From the NCBI RefSeq assembly GCF_000003855.2, contig NW_003101681.1, positions 2,735,893-2,799,892 on the forward strand: a DNA stretch of 64,000 nucleotides, in the 5' to 3' direction. This stretch comes from Blastomyces gilchristii SLH14081 (taxonomy: Eukaryota; Ascomycota; Eurotiomycetes; Onygenales; Ajellomycetaceae). The notes beneath the pieces were generated by a model, which saw only the letters and a list, made by a program, of their open reading frames with translations, had not been told where the DNA came from and did no database searches. This document shows positions 35,834 through 48,080 of this stretch, one piece after another (the stretch's first letter is position 1; each line of letters starts with the position of its first letter). The translations under genes were made by a program, and so were the position numbers.

Positions 35834-37003
35834 AGGTCGTCGAGTAGTGGAGGGTTCGCAAACAGGAATAAGTCGAGTCGAGTCTTCTTTGAAGAAATGT
35901 GTCGGGGATCGAACGTGGTAAAACTCAGCCCATAAGGTGGATGAATAGGTCACATCCGATAGAACCGTTTTATGGATTTATTGACATTCAGAGATGAATA
36001 ATCTATTTCTACCTTCTTCATAAGGAGAGCTCTTGAGACGGGTACATAGCTGGCTAGCTAGGAGTTTCCATATGAGCGATTGTACCCATTGTTCCCACCC
36101 CTTTCCCCCCGTTACTTTCCTCTGCTTCTTTTCTTACTGGCAGTTGGGCGAGGTTAAGCGCAAATATTCACCATACTGTTTTGTGCTGTGCATGTACAAT
36201 AGAATTGGGTCACCGAACTAGGAACTCGAAGATGCCCTTGATTATGCAGTTCTTCAATCGAGTGATAATAACAAATTCGTTAACTCTCATTTGCAGTGTA
36301 ATGATCACTGTTATAAAAAATTCCGGGACTTTCAAAATGGAGGGAGTGATTCATGAATGTCACCTTCTGCCACCCTCCAAGCCTCACTATTGACGTCAGA
36401 ATAAATACTATGGATAAATCTCCGACAAAAGCTTGATATTCCTCACAGAGTAAACCCGAATCATTACCTATATGTGTAAATCCTGGAAAGATGCTGACAT
36501 AGTTGACATAGTTGAGCGCAGAAAAGAAAATCTAGTAGCAACAACCAACCCCCCGCACAAACAAAAGGACAACCAAAAGCGATGCAATCCAACTACCAAA
36601 AAAGGCCCATCAATGGTTATTAAGCGGACCCAGCAAACAGAAATCGGACCGCCTACCACCTACAACTACTACGTGAAGAGAGAGAAACAGTTTTAAATTC
36701 TTTTATTCCCGTCTAAACTCCTTTTATTTCCCTCGCATGTACGGAGTAGAGGGATGACAATACCAACGATCAAATACCTGCCGGAGGGGAGGTTGGGAAA
36801 ATAAGATATCGAAAAAAGAAAGACCAAAACTCTCAACCAACAAAGATCTAGCTCTTATGTACATGTACATATGTATGTACAGCAGTTTTCATGAACTAAA
36901 CAGGGGGCTATTTGAACATAGTTATAAACAGACAAAGCCCAACGACCGTCATGTATCACACACTAAAAGCAAGGGGGGAACAATTAAAAGAGAAATGAAA
37001 AAG

Positions 37004-37042
<39 letters not shown>

Positions 37043-37061
37043 AACAAAAAAGCTCTCAATC
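35834..37061. other. Convergent 3' region of the helicase and ABC genes
   Basis: No supported gene. Holds one TACGGAGTA (36740-36748), a TGTACATGTACA palindrome (36858-36869) and a 37-nt A-run ending 21 nt from the ABC transporter stop codon. Confidence 0.55.
37004..37040 (+). repeat. Poly-A run, 37 nt
   Basis: Uninterrupted A-run on the + strand, preceded by AAG/GAAAA imperfections. On the coding strand of the ABC gene it is a T-run just past the stop codon, so it is not a retroposed tail of that gene. Confidence 0.9.
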
Positions 37062-40000
37062 TCACTCATCATCGATCAATCTCTTCGCCTCCCACGCCTT
37101 CCTAGCCCCATCCATTAGCGCCTCAAAATTCCCACTATTCTCACACATGCCTCTGAAGCTGCCTCCCTTCCTATTGATAAGCTGCCACGGCCCATCATAC
37201 TCTACCACCTCCCCATGGTCCAGCACAAGCACCTTATCATAGTCGATAATGGTCTGCAGCCTATGCGCGATGGTGATGATAGTGTTATCCTTCAGCTCAC
37301 GCAGGGTATCCTGGATTTTGGCATCGGTGGCGTAGTCTATGGATGCGGTTGCTTCGTCCATCATGAGCACTTTGGGCGATTTGAGGAGGGCGCGAGCTAG
37401 GCAGAGGAGCTGGCGTTGACCCTGCGAGAGGTTCGAGCCGGATTCGGAGATGGGGGAGTTGATGTTTAAGAATATATTTTTGTTGTCACGGAAGCGAGAG
37501 GCGAGATCTGGGTCGCTGGAGTCACTGTTGTTGTCCAGAAGGGGGTTGGAAGGGTTTACTGGCGTGTTGGAGCCGGAGACAGAGGTGGATGTTGGACCGC
37601 CAATTAGATGGACGCGACGGAGGGCCGTGAAGATTTCGTCGTCGGTGAGTAGACCGAAGGGATCGAGGTTGCTACGGATTGTTCCGGTGAAAAGGGTAGG
37701 GTCTTGAGGGACAATGGTGATTGCTTCACGCAGGTCCTGCAAGCCAATTAGGCCAATGTCGACATTATCAATGAGGATTCTGCCACTTTCCGCTTCGAGG
37801 CCGCGGAATAGGGCGAGTGCAAGCGAACTCTTCCCAGCGCCTGTTCTGCCAACGATCCCAACACGTTGGCCAGGCTGCACTGAGAAAGTAACATTCTTCA
37901 AAACTGGATCGAGATCCGGACGGTAGCGAGTAGAATAGTTATCGAACTGTAACGCGCCGTGCGTTGGCCAGTTGTTCGGAGGACGACGGTCAGGAATAAC
38001 GGCTTCAGCCTCTTGCTCAACCTCCATATACTCCTCAATTCGCTCGACAGAATTCATGTGTTGCTGGTTCTGCGCATATAGCCGTACTAACCAGAGGACA
38101 TTCTCAGTGAAGGTGACCGCATATGTCAAGGCCAAACCGGCCGCACCAGCATCAATTTTGCCAACGCTCATGATAATGACCGCCGCGGTGAAGAACGATA
38201 CCAATGCACCGGTTATATCAACACGGAACGCTAGCCATCGATTACTCGCCCACAGGTACAGGTACGGCCGGTTATAGGTATTGATCATGACGTGGTTATC
38301 ATGGATGAAACGCGCACCATCTCCGTAGGCACGGATAGTGACAATGCCAGCTAATGTCTCCCCGAATTGCTGATAGAGAGGGCTCCTCTGAATAGATTCC
38401 AGACGCTTAAGATCACGCGACGAATTCAAATAAATAGCACCCAGGGTGAAGTAAATAACAGTAATGAAAACCGCAGCGATCAGGAACATGGGGGTTATGA
38501 CCGAAATAAGGATAACGATCAGGATGACGGAGGCTAAAGAGTGGAGCATTCCTATCGCAGTCGCCGCCACTTCTTGATCGACGGCCTGGAGATCCTTAGA
38601 GAATCGATTCATCAGTCGGCCTAGCGGGGTGGAATCAAAGAACCTAAATTTTGCATGGGTCATAGCTTTCAACAATCGCTTGTGAATCCTCCACGACGCA
38701 TGCAGCGACCCCCCGAAGAGAATCAATTCCCTCGCAAGAATTGTTAAGACATAACCGAACGCTAGTGCCGCATATACACCCAAATAATAGTATGGATTTA
38801 CATCGTCTTGGAAGGTGCTGTCTTTGTCCGTGTACTGCATCTCAGGTGCTCTCCACGAGAAGGGGCGGGTAATACTTGCGGTGGCAAACGTTGGAAGTCC
38901 GACGTTAGCTAAGGCAGCTTTGTGCCCGACGTCGCTGGACGCGACCTTCTTGACTGGATACGCATTTGCCCATTCCCGAATCCAGATATTAGTGGCTAAT
39001 GATCCAACCTGTTGTGCCCCAAAGGCTAGGACAGCGAAAAACCAAAAATACCATGGACCCATGGCGCGAAGATACATGAAAATTGTGGAAAGCTTGACGC
39101 TACCTACAACTTTCTCTTCGCCGAGAATGGCGCCGGCCGCTGGTGTTTTTTTCTTGCCCTTTACACCGGCTCCATTGGCAGCTCCATTAACAGCTCCATT
39201 GACGGTTTCATCCGCAGAGCTTGTCTCATTATCCAGCCATTCAGTTCTCTCCGCCTGAGCGCTTGATGGAGAGTGGGTTAAAGTCTTTGATGAGCGGGAA
39301 GCAGGTCGCGATTGAAGGATATCATCGCCAAGCATTCCGGCAGCAATCACCTCCTGTGGAGTTCCTTGCGCTGTAACTCTACCGTTCTCAAGGACGACGA
39401 GGAATGCCGCCTGGGGCGCGACCAGCGAGACATTATGCGTGACAAGGATACAGGTGCGGTGTTGCATCAACGGGCCCATAATGGCCTCCCTGAAAATGTG
39501 TTTGGCGGTGTGTGAGTCGACCGCGCTTAGACAGTCGTCGAGGAGCAGATGCCGGGCCTTACTATACATGCCACGAGCCAAGGATATCCGTTGTTTCTGT
39601 CCGCCAGAAAGACTTATGCCTTTCTCTCCCACTAGAGTTTGGTCACCAGCATCTAAGATTTCCAAATCTCTCTCCAATCCGCAGGCTTTTATTACAGCAT
39701 CATAACGATCTTGATCAAATGGCGATGCGAACAGGATATTTTCTTTGATCGTGGCATTGACCAGCCACGCTTCTTGCGCACAGTAAGCGATGCTATCAGT
39801 AAGGCCTGTGGCCGGGTCAGGACGCAAATCCGCCCGATCACACGTCCCACCAGGGAGGAACACCGATCCTTCAAGCAGCGTCATCTCTCCTAAAAGCGCC
39901 ATTAGCATCGACGTTTTACCTGAACCTGTCGGTCCGGCAATAACGTTGAGTTGCCCGACGCGGAACGAAACATCCATGTTTATCAGGCGGAATGATTCTC

Positions 40001-42206
40001 CAGAGGTGTCCCCCTGCACCGGTGGTGACCCCGGCTTGGCATGTGCGGACGCAGATCCCCACGAAAGCGTGGCATTTTCCAGAGCAATTTTAGGTGGCGA
40101 TTCCGAGTGCTCGTCCGATCGCAGCTGAGAATATTTTTCGGTGTCCTCTTCGTTCAAGAACTGTTCCACGCGGTCGATGGAGGCTTTGGATTCCTGAACA
40201 TGCGCGATCATGTCTGCCAATTGGTCAAGGGGTATGCGGAGGAGCGAAAATGTGGATAAGGCAGGGAATGCAACTGAAGGGACTAGTTTCTTGCCTTCGA
40301 CCACGGTGTACAGGAAAAACGAAAGCAGTGTGATCAGTATTGGTGCTCCGTACCAGACGGTGGCAGCACCGGCCCATAGGATATATCGTCGACGAAGACT
40401 CTTCAACTCAGCCCTCCGCTTCTCATTGACGATATCCTCAAAACGTTGTTCCCATGCAAAATACTTGATAATACGGATGTTTTGAAGTACCTCATTTGTT
40501 GAGTGGATACGAGCATCAGTGCCAGCGAGAATTTCGTGCTGAAGGATCCGGAACCGCGACGCAATATACAAATTCAGCGGCAACATCAGAGTCATTACCC
40601 CAATACCAGCCAAAGAACTAAAGCCCAGGATTTTGTATAAGATGAAGATGGCAATCGCGGTCTGGACAGGGAAACTGGCCCACAGGTAGTGTAGGTATGC
40701 GCAGATCTCACTAACTTTGAAAGAATCAATCGCCATAAGGTTGATAATTTTACCAATATTGGCTTGTTCGTCTGGTTCATCGTCCTTCTGTTGTTGCTCA
40801 CTGCTTTCGGTATCAGCGTCCGCCTCATTATTATTCCAAGCCAATGAAAGTTTCTTCTTCTTTTTCGTCTGCTTTTGAGATTTGGCCTCATCTTTCGAGA
40901 CTTTCGAAATTGCACCAGCCTTACGTCGCAAGGCTTTGGCATAGAGCTCGCCGATGATGATTGCGCGCAACTTCACACTCAACTTGCGGCCGATCCAGAG
41001 GGCCTGGCCATCTGCAACACCTTGAATGGCTGCGCAGACAAACAGAAGGCTGACGTAGAGCCAAACAGTATTCTTGGGGGTCATCTCTGGATCTTGAAGG
41101 TATTCCAAAATGAGTTTGAGCAGCCAAGTTGGCAAAAAAGAAAAGAAACCCGAGAAGATGGTCCATGCGCCCTGAAGAAGAAGCGTACGATCGAAATAAC
41201 GCAGCAGCCTCCAGGCCAGAGCAGAGGTCCGTTTAGCCTGACGGAAATCCGCGAGAACAGCAGCAGCCTGGTAGCTTGGGAGCAGATTCCAGACATCCGG
41301 CATCTCCAGTGATTTGCGATAACCTTGCCAGACCAATGGATCTAGCCATGCGAATGAAGCCAGGGACAGAAGACTTGCAAATTGCTCTCGAGGTGGGGGA
41401 ATTCCGTCTTCATGCCGAACGTGGAGGGTTTTGTTTCCCTTACGGGTCGTGAGGGTTAAGAGGAAGAGGAAGGAGGAGAGGGCGAAGTCGATGCTCGTCA
41501 GAGTACGAATGTGATCCGGGGGTGGATGGATCAGCACAGATCGGAACACCATGACGGTACATAACCATTGGAACGAATAAAGTGCCGCGGTGTGATTCCA
41601 TAATTTGGGCATTGTACGGCGTTCAGATGTGGAGAGGAGCAGCCTAGCAATCACCAGAAGCAGGATGTAGGCCCAGGAGAGTAGCCTTCCAATTGTTGGA
41701 GTTATTTCATTTGCGGCTCCCGAAGGTGTAGCAAGGCTCTTGACAGAAACTCCGAGTTCCGCGAGAAGCGCCACAATTTCCAATATCGTTACAACGTCCT
41801 TCCCTCGCGGTTTGTCTTCCACAACGTTGACGGGAGTTGTACGACTCAGGGCCTTGTGCAGCATCAAATCGCTCTCCGCGTCCTCGTCATCCTCTCCCTC
41901 GTCTTCATTTTGTATTATACCATTATGCTCAACAACTGTGGTCGGAATGGGTTTGTAACCACGATGGCGCCAAGGACGACGGATATTATGCCGGAAGATG
42001 TGGGTAACTATCAGTAGTAGAGACAAACCACATGCCGTAAGGGGGAATATTAATTTTAGAAACCTGTTGAGTAAGGACACGAATGTTAGCAAAGAGGAAG
42101 CAATACACGGCAAAATGGGAGATCATCTTTGAAAAACTCACTTTTGTTGAAAACATAGCGTAAGGTCGTCGACGACCCAGGCGGGACCCTCACAGCCCGG
42201 GCGCAT
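37062..42206 (-). CDS. ABCC/MRP-type ABC transporter (Ybt1/Vmr1-like)
   Basis: Two minus-strand exons, 42206-42142 and 42063-37062, join in phase to 1688 aa. The first exon supplies MRPGCEGPAWVVDDLTLCFQQ and gives the usual ABCC N-terminus. The uninterrupted frame upstream of the acceptor lacks an ATG, which supports the join. Layout: N-terminal hydrophobic region, membrane domain 1, NBD1 with GPTGSGKT (about residue 730), LSGGQ and LLLDDCLSAVDS, membrane domain 2, then NBD2 with GRTGAGKSS (about 1425), LSQGQRQ and MMDEATASID. The Asp-for-Glu in NBD1 Walker B is normal for ABCC proteins and marks a non-hydrolytic site. The FAWLDPLVWQGY region is like yeast Ybt1, a vacuolar bile-acid and glutathione-conjugate pump. 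Vacuolar or plasma-membrane location is inference. Confidence 0.92.
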
Positions 42207-44148
42207 AGCGGATATCAAAAATCGAATCCCCTAATAAATAAAAGAGGAGTAAAAAAAAAAAAAAAAAGGGTAGAGAAAGGAGAAAGAAAAATCTATGGAA
42301 TATTTAAGAAAGCCAGGAAGGACAAAAGTAACAATGTCACAACGTCGAGAAGAGCTAGCGTTTGCTGTGGAAACAGCAACAATGATGAATCAAAGAATAA
42401 TGGAGTCTAACCAAGCAGACATGACTGAGGAATAATAATAGTTAGTGCTGACTCCCAAGATATCAATCTGTGAAATCAACATGGCAGAAACTTTGAGGCA
42501 GAGAAATGGAAGAAATGAGCTCATGAGGCAAAAGAAGGATATAAGGCATATATATATATGAGGAGGGTATCAATCCAACCAGCTTCTTCAACCCCGAGAG
42601 TATCAAGGCGGGAGAGGAAGACCCAAAGACAAAGCAAGGAATGGTTCAAGCGGGAACTGGGAAGAAGATCTGACCCCCCGACTGACAGACGTTGAGAGTT
42701 GATAGTCTCAGGCTGATTGAATTGTTCCAAGGTTGGTTATTTATTATTATTAATAACAAATGTTGGTTCGGGTTGAGTTTTCTATTTCCTACGGAGTACG
42801 GGAGGGGGGGAGGTAAATAGGGTAGCCGGAGCTTGGGAAGAAAGTCGGCGGCGGTTAGTTAATAAGTAAATAAGAAGTTATTTAACTTATGTAAGTTAAA
42901 TAGTTAACTAACTCAATATTTGACTTGTTCCGGAAAGTGGGAACTTCGCCCAGAGAATTAAAATATTTATTTGACCCGCCGAGACTGCCGAAGCCCGCCG
43001 CAGCTACAGAACTTACACAGTAACTATACGGCTGTCCATACAGATAGATACACAGACACACTGACAAACACAAACACACAGACAGACAGACAGACAGGAC
43101 AGACAGATATCGAGCTATGCTTCTCCTACTACGCAGCGTACTGCAGCTAGTAGTAGAGTACTCCGTAGTGACGGACTGTATTCCAGAGCCCCCGCTATTG
43201 ACGCTGTATATCCCACCGCCCATTTCTTCCCCCCACAACGACGGATCACGGAGAATAATAACACTGCAGCTTGCAGGAGGAGCCCACAGGGATAACTAGT
43301 CGATCCACTATTCTATTGATGTGACTCACGGGAACGGCTGTCTGCTGGAGCATAGCATAGGAAGAAAGGAAATCTACAGGACAGAATTGGGGGGGGGGGA
43401 GATGAGGATGAATATTTCAATTCTCGCTGACTTTCCATTGCTCTCAGACCGGCATCATACACGTGCTTCCTCGAAAAACAAATATAACTAACATCGTCTA
43501 TGTTAGTTAGTTACAGGCTAACTACGAAATCGGCCTGTGGATTGGGAATGGGCCGGCAATTCTGTAACTACCCGTAAAACAAGACAAAAAAAGGGGAAGA
43601 AGGACCAAAAGCCAAAAGTCACTCTGAGTAACTACACACAATCTCATTCTCCGCCAATTCTTTCAACTTCTGCCAAAAAACAAAACTCGCCATTTATTAT
43701 TATTATTATTATTATTACTATGGCGTAAGTTAAGCCGAAGCAACAAAGGCGCGATGTTTGATGTATCGCGCCCGCCAATGTTGTATGCGGAGGTACATGT
43801 ACCTGCAGTGTGGCGGCGGGTCGGTCGATGTCATCAGCTGCTGCTCCTCGCCAATCATCTTTTCCGTAGGCTCCCTCGACCAACATCTACTCCCTAAGCG
43901 CCCTCACTTCTCCAACCTCTCTTTGGTAGTTAAAAGACAAGAAGAAGAAGTCATAAGAGAAATAAATATAATGCCTCCTTTTCACCTCCCTCTCGATCTG
44001 CTATAACCATCATCCGCATCTCGCTCACTTTGCAACCTCCTCTCCCAGCACTTTTCTCTCGCTATACCATACCACCAACCAATACCCCTCCCGCCGGCGA
44101 ATTCGTTCCACGCCGTTCCTCCGTTAGACTAAAGCAAATTCAGAAAGA
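42207..44148. other. Divergent stretch between the ABC and CDC34 genes
   Basis: No supported gene. It contains both promoters, an A-run (42251-42267), a GACA microsatellite (about 43079-43108), two TACGGAGTA-class words (42790-42798 and 43159-43167), a TTA microsatellite (43697-43717) and GGTACATGTACC (43792-43803). CT-rich DNA at 44030-44100 fits the CDC34 core promoter. Confidence 0.5.
43079..43108. repeat. GACA tetranucleotide microsatellite
   Basis: Tandem (CAGA)n tract with one interruption, preceded by CA-rich sequence, in intergenic DNA. Confidence 0.85.
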
Positions 44149-44576
44149 ATGGCGCAAAGGATCTTGATGAACGAGTTCAAGAGCCTAGCTAGTGAAAAAT
44201 GGGTTCATATCGAGGTTGGCGCTCCCTTTCCCCAAGCATTTCATCTGCCTACCTCACCGATTACATGAATACGGCTCCCTCGCCGTTCAGTTACTGCGGG
44301 AAAGAAAAATATAGAAAACATAGGACTATGCCAGAAGCTGACAATAGAGTCAATATGCAATTTTATAGCTCAACAACGATGACATCTTCCACTGGAATAT
44401 TGCCCTCATAGTCCTGAACCCGGACTCCCTATACTATGGAGGCTACTTCAAAGCCACCATGACCTTCCCGCAAAACTATCCCTACTCACCACCAGGTATG
44501 TTACGCCGAAACATATTTAATAAAGCCCTAAAGGAATTCCGTCGCAAAGTGCACAGGTGACGACACCTGCCAAAAG

Positions 44577-44617
<41 letters not shown>

Positions 44618-45290
44618 AACATGCCCCTATCCCGACCTAAAACCATCAAAATATTACTTACCCCGCAGATAAGAGCCAGAGACGAACCACTCCTACAAGA
44701 AAGCTAACCTCCCCTCTAATAAAAAAAAATATATAGGCTTCAAATTCACCCACCCCCTCTTCCACCCAAACATATACCAAGACGGCCGCCTCTGCATCTC
44801 CATCCTCCATACCCCAGGCGACGATGAAATGTCCGGCGAAACCGCCGCCGAACGCTGGTCGCCCGCCCAACGCGTCGAATCCGTGCTCATATCCATCCTC
44901 TCCCTCCTCGACGACGCTGAGGTCTCCTCTCCTGCCAACGTCGATGCAGGCATCATGCTCCGCAAGGACCCGGAGTTGTATAAGAAGACAGTGCTGGCGG
45001 ACGTGGAGCGGAGCAAGGCGGATATACCAGCAGGCTTTGTGATGCCGACGCACGAGTCGACGATGGCGATGATTGCGGGGAAGAAGGGAGGAGGGGCTTT
45101 GGAGAAGATGGATGAGGAGGATTTTTGGGTAGATAGTGATGTGGATTATGATGATGATATGTTTGGGGGCAGCGATTCGGATAATGAGTTGGTGATGGAT
45201 GAGGATGAGGATCAGGATCAGGATACAGGGAGTGAGGAAGAAGAAGGGAATGAGGGGGAAGGAGAGAGGCCGGGCAAGGGGAATTTATAA
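44149..45290 (+). CDS. CDC34: Ubiquitin-conjugating enzyme E2 Cdc34
   Basis: Three exons join in phase: 44149-44214, 44369-44495 and 44737-45290, giving 248 aa. The UBC fold is complete: LNNDDIFHWNIALIVLNPDSLYYGGYFK, FPQNYPYSPP, FKFTHPLFHPNIYQDGRLCISIL with the catalytic Cys in GRLC, then the acidic loop insert TPGDDEMSGETAAERWSP that marks Cdc34/UBE2R and Ubc7-type E2s. DIPAGFVMPTHES and the long Asp/Glu-rich C-terminal tail (about residues 185-240), with DFWVDSDVDYDDDMF, match yeast Cdc34. Cdc34 works with SCF ligases to build K48 chains on cell-cycle regulators. The first donor (GTTGGC) is weak, but the CTGAC branch and the resulting protein support it. The second intron contains a 35-nt A-run. 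Confidence 0.93.
44577..44611 (+). repeat. Poly-A run, 35 nt, inside CDC34 intron 2
   Basis: Uninterrupted A-run in the middle of a 241-nt intron, on the sense strand. It makes this intron about three times longer than the typical intron of the window. Confidence 0.9.
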
Positions 45291-46226
45291 GGGTCCGCTT
45301 GAAGAACCAGGGGGAGCAAGCGCAGGTAGTAGGATCTGATAGGGTCGGGTGGGATTGATGTGTTAACACTGAGATCCCTTTTCTTTTTCCTCTCCTCTCT
45401 TGTCTCGTATCATCCTCCTCGGCACCCTTCCCTTTGCTCCTCCTCCCTCATTCTCCCCTGGCCCCCTCCCGCCCTTCCCGGTCTACCCCCTATATATCCC
45501 ATCCATCTCCCATTTCTCTTCCTTGTTCAAGCATATGCATAGCGACAAATTTCGTGTTAGCATTTGGTGTTTAATCGGCCTGGCGTGAGATCTCCCCCAC
45601 TCCAGTTTTCTGGTATCATTTTTGGTTTCTTCACGGCAAGCAACCGTGTTTCGCTTTTCTTTTTTTTTTTTTTTTCGATTTTATTCTATTCCTTCAATGC
45701 GTGTTGGGATTAGAGACTGGGTTTGTTTCTTCTTGCCTTGCTTCTCGCGTCTGTTATTTTCATGTCCGCCTGGCTCCTTGTTATTCAAGATATAGATTTC
45801 CTTTTCTTCTTTTCTTTTTTCTTCTACTTTTTCGCCTCAGTTATCTATCATCTTGTACTGCATATGCTTGCTAGCTAGCCCCCTTTCAATACCATCGAAT
45901 GAAAACATCTTTCTCATATCAGACAGCATCTGTATCCTGGAACGTATGTACCTGAACTCAACCCGCTTGGAAAAACCGAGGGGCATGATGATTTACTTGC
46001 GAGTGCATTGCATGGCCGCTTCTGAGAAAGGTAGCCAAGGCTTTTGGGAAGATGGAAGAAAAAGTAAATTATTACAGTTATCTATCTATCTATAGATATA
46101 TATAGCGGTATATCCCCCAATCATGAATAACATCCAAGCAGTGTATATATATCCAAGAAAAAAGAACCAAAGAAGTACATAGCATATAGATACTGTCCCC
46201 AAAAAAATTCCCATATCCATATAAGA
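45291..46226. other. Convergent 3' region of CDC34 and GT90 genes
   Basis: Pyrimidine-rich (45370-45540), with a T-run (45659-45675) and TCTA/TATA tracts near 46081-46105. No coding frame with a motif. Confidence 0.55.
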
Positions 46227-48080
46227 TCATATAAACCTGAGAGTACTCTTCCTGGTCAAATCACCTACATACCCCAACCTCTCCCTCCGATCATCGCAAA
46301 CCCTCGCATACTCCAACAGCAACCGATACGTGTAAATCTTCATATCCTCCCTCCGCAGCACCTTCTCCGCCCACGCTTTCCCATCCAGCGCAATCTTCCG
46401 CGCCACCTCATCCCTCCCCGGCTCACCCCCATGGCCCAAAAAGTACTCCATGATGCCGTAGATGTCCGCATACGTGGAGTCCATGGGCACGAAGTGCGCC
46501 CAGGGGATCAGGCGCGTGTCATGCCATTCCTCATAGAGGGTGGATTTGATGGGGAGGGATGTGGAGAGGAGGAAGCCGCGGTAGCGCCCGCTGAAGGAGT
46601 TGCCGTCAATGTCGGCGAGGTATTTCATCCTGTACTGCTGGTCCATGGGAATGTGGGAGGCGATGGCGAAATAGGGGTCTGTGTATGGGCAGGTGGGGTT
46701 GCCCTTTTGGCCGGGGAAGCAGACGAGGTCGGTGAAGCCGGCGTCTGCGCTGGTGTCGAGGAGGTCGGCCATGTGACCGGTTCGATCGGTCCGGGCGAGG
46801 TGGTACAGGTCGTAGTCTGGCAGGGCGAAGTTGGGCGGTGGTGTTTTACCCGTCTCGGCGAGCCGGACTGTGGTGGCATTTAACATCGAGACGAATCTGT
46901 GGCGGTGGAAACCGCGCCAGTTCTCCAGGCGGTTGCGGCCGCCTGTTGCGGTCCCGCGCCAGACGAGCTTGTCTTCCTTGCCTTCCCAGGCGCCGCCGCT
47001 TTCCTCGTCGCCGGACCAGATGGTTTTCTCGGCGACGTACACGGCGGCCGGAAGGAGGATTTCGTTGTTGACGGGGAGTTTGGAGCCGCCGAAGAGGGGG
47101 AAGAGTTTTTGGGAGGTGGAAATGGAAATGGGTTCGATAAAGTTGCCGTGCAGGACCTGGAGTTCGGGTCGGTTGCAAGGGTTTTTGGCCTCAGTGAAGT
47201 TGGCGATATACCCCTCGTAGGTATAGTTGTGGTATTGCGGTGGTGGGGGTTTAAAGAAATCGATGTGAGAAAGGGATTGTGTACGTCCTGAGCTATCCGC
47301 TGGACATCCACGGGTCACTATTTTCCAGTAAGGGCTGAAACCCGGTCCCTCATAAGCAGGGTCGAAGGGGGGTTCGGGCTTCTGAGTCTTTGCTACTTTC
47401 GTGAACTCTTGTACCACATCCGTGGGTTTTAGGAAATTTCGAGTCGCAAGCCCCTTTGATGTATATTCCTCTATTTTCTCGAACGGCACCACGATTCTAG
47501 ACTCATCCATCACATTTAAGGGAACGACGACATCGGGGAGATGCTCCTCCAGAGACTGGATTAGACTGGTCCAGATTGGCGCCCAGAAATGCTTTCCAGG
47601 CTCCTCCAGTGTGGCTTTACCATCGCGGACGACAACCCGGTGCTGGACGCTGGCAGCCTGTTGGCGCAACTCGGACGGCTTGATTGCCCAAAACGGGGTC
47701 AAGTCGTGTTCAATCTGGTCGAAGAACTCCTCTATGATAACCGCATCGTGCTTCCTTGCATACCTAAACCATTCTTCGAAGCCGGGTGGAGGGTGCCTCC
47801 CACGATGAAGTCTGTATTCTCTAGCTGCAGCTCTGATGTCAAGTGTCTGGCTCTCCTGCAGCCGCCTCCACTCCTGCTCGGCCCTCCATATGAGTGAGTT
47901 GATAGGGTGCGGGCTGGAGAAACTATGGCGGGATGGGGTTTTCTGGCGCGGGGAGTACCAGAACGGCAGCGAGAACTGATGGACGAGGGCGAGGACGATG
48001 GCTAGGGAGACGACGACGAGCAGTCCATGACGCGCCCTTGGAGAGAGGCCTGGCACCCGAGCCAGGGCAGCCCTGATCAT
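46227..48080 (-). CDS. GT90 (CAP10/KDELC-like) glycosyltransferase
   Basis: A single exon of 617 aa from the ATG at 48080; the frame extends upstream only from a GTG. Residues about 16-35 (GLLVVVSLAIVLALVHQF) form a signal anchor, so this is a type II Golgi/ER protein with a lumenal catalytic part. The C-terminal third has the CAP10 (lipopolysaccharide-modifying) pattern: KLVWRGTATGG, FTDLVCFPGQ, YRMKYLADIDGNSFSGRYRGFLLSTSLPIKSTLYEEWHD (residues given by position about 525-565) and AHFVPMDSTYADIYGIMEYFL. In Cryptococcus the family includes CAP10 and the beta-1,2-xylosyltransferase Cxt1. Ascomycete members are mostly uncharacterised. Donor sugar and acceptor are unknown. Confidence 0.9.
   Translation of the reverse strand: MIRAALARVPGLSPRARHGLLVVVSLAIVLALVHQFSLPFWYSPRQKTPSRHSFSSPHPINSLIWRAEQEWRRLQESQTLDIRAAAREYRLHRGRHPPPGFEEWFRYARKHDAVIIEEFFDQIEHDLTPFWAIKPSELRQQAASVQHRVVVRDGKATLEEPGKHFWAPIWTSLIQSLEEHLPDVVVPLNVMDESRIVVPFEKIEEYTSKGLATRNFLKPTDVVQEFTKVAKTQKPEPPFDPAYEGPGFSPYWKIVTRGCPADSSGRTQSLSHIDFFKPPPPQYHNYTYEGYIANFTEAKNPCNRPELQVLHGNFIEPISISTSQKLFPLFGGSKLPVNNEILLPAAVYVAEKTIWSGDEESGGAWEGKEDKLVWRGTATGGRNRLENWRGFHRHRFVSMLNATTVRLAETGKTPPPNFALPDYDLYHLARTDRTGHMADLLDTSADAGFTDLVCFPGQKGNPTCPYTDPYFAIASHIPMDQQYRMKYLADIDGNSFSGRYRGFLLSTSLPIKSTLYEEWHDTRLIPWAHFVPMDSTYADIYGIMEYFLGHGGEPGRDEVARKIALDGKAWAEKVLRREDMKIYTYRLLLEYARVCDDRRERLGYVGDLTRKSTLRFI

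Noticed and set aside
40595..40942. Minus-strand frame of 115 codons
   Set aside because: Shadow of the ABC transporter in another frame.
44658..45369. Overlapping minus-strand frames of 107-138 codons
   Set aside because: Antisense to CDC34; His/Pro-rich strings come from the acidic GAT/GAG tail read in reverse.
46431..47291. Plus-strand frames of 129-150 codons
   Set aside because: Antisense to the GC-rich part of the GT90 gene, no domains.
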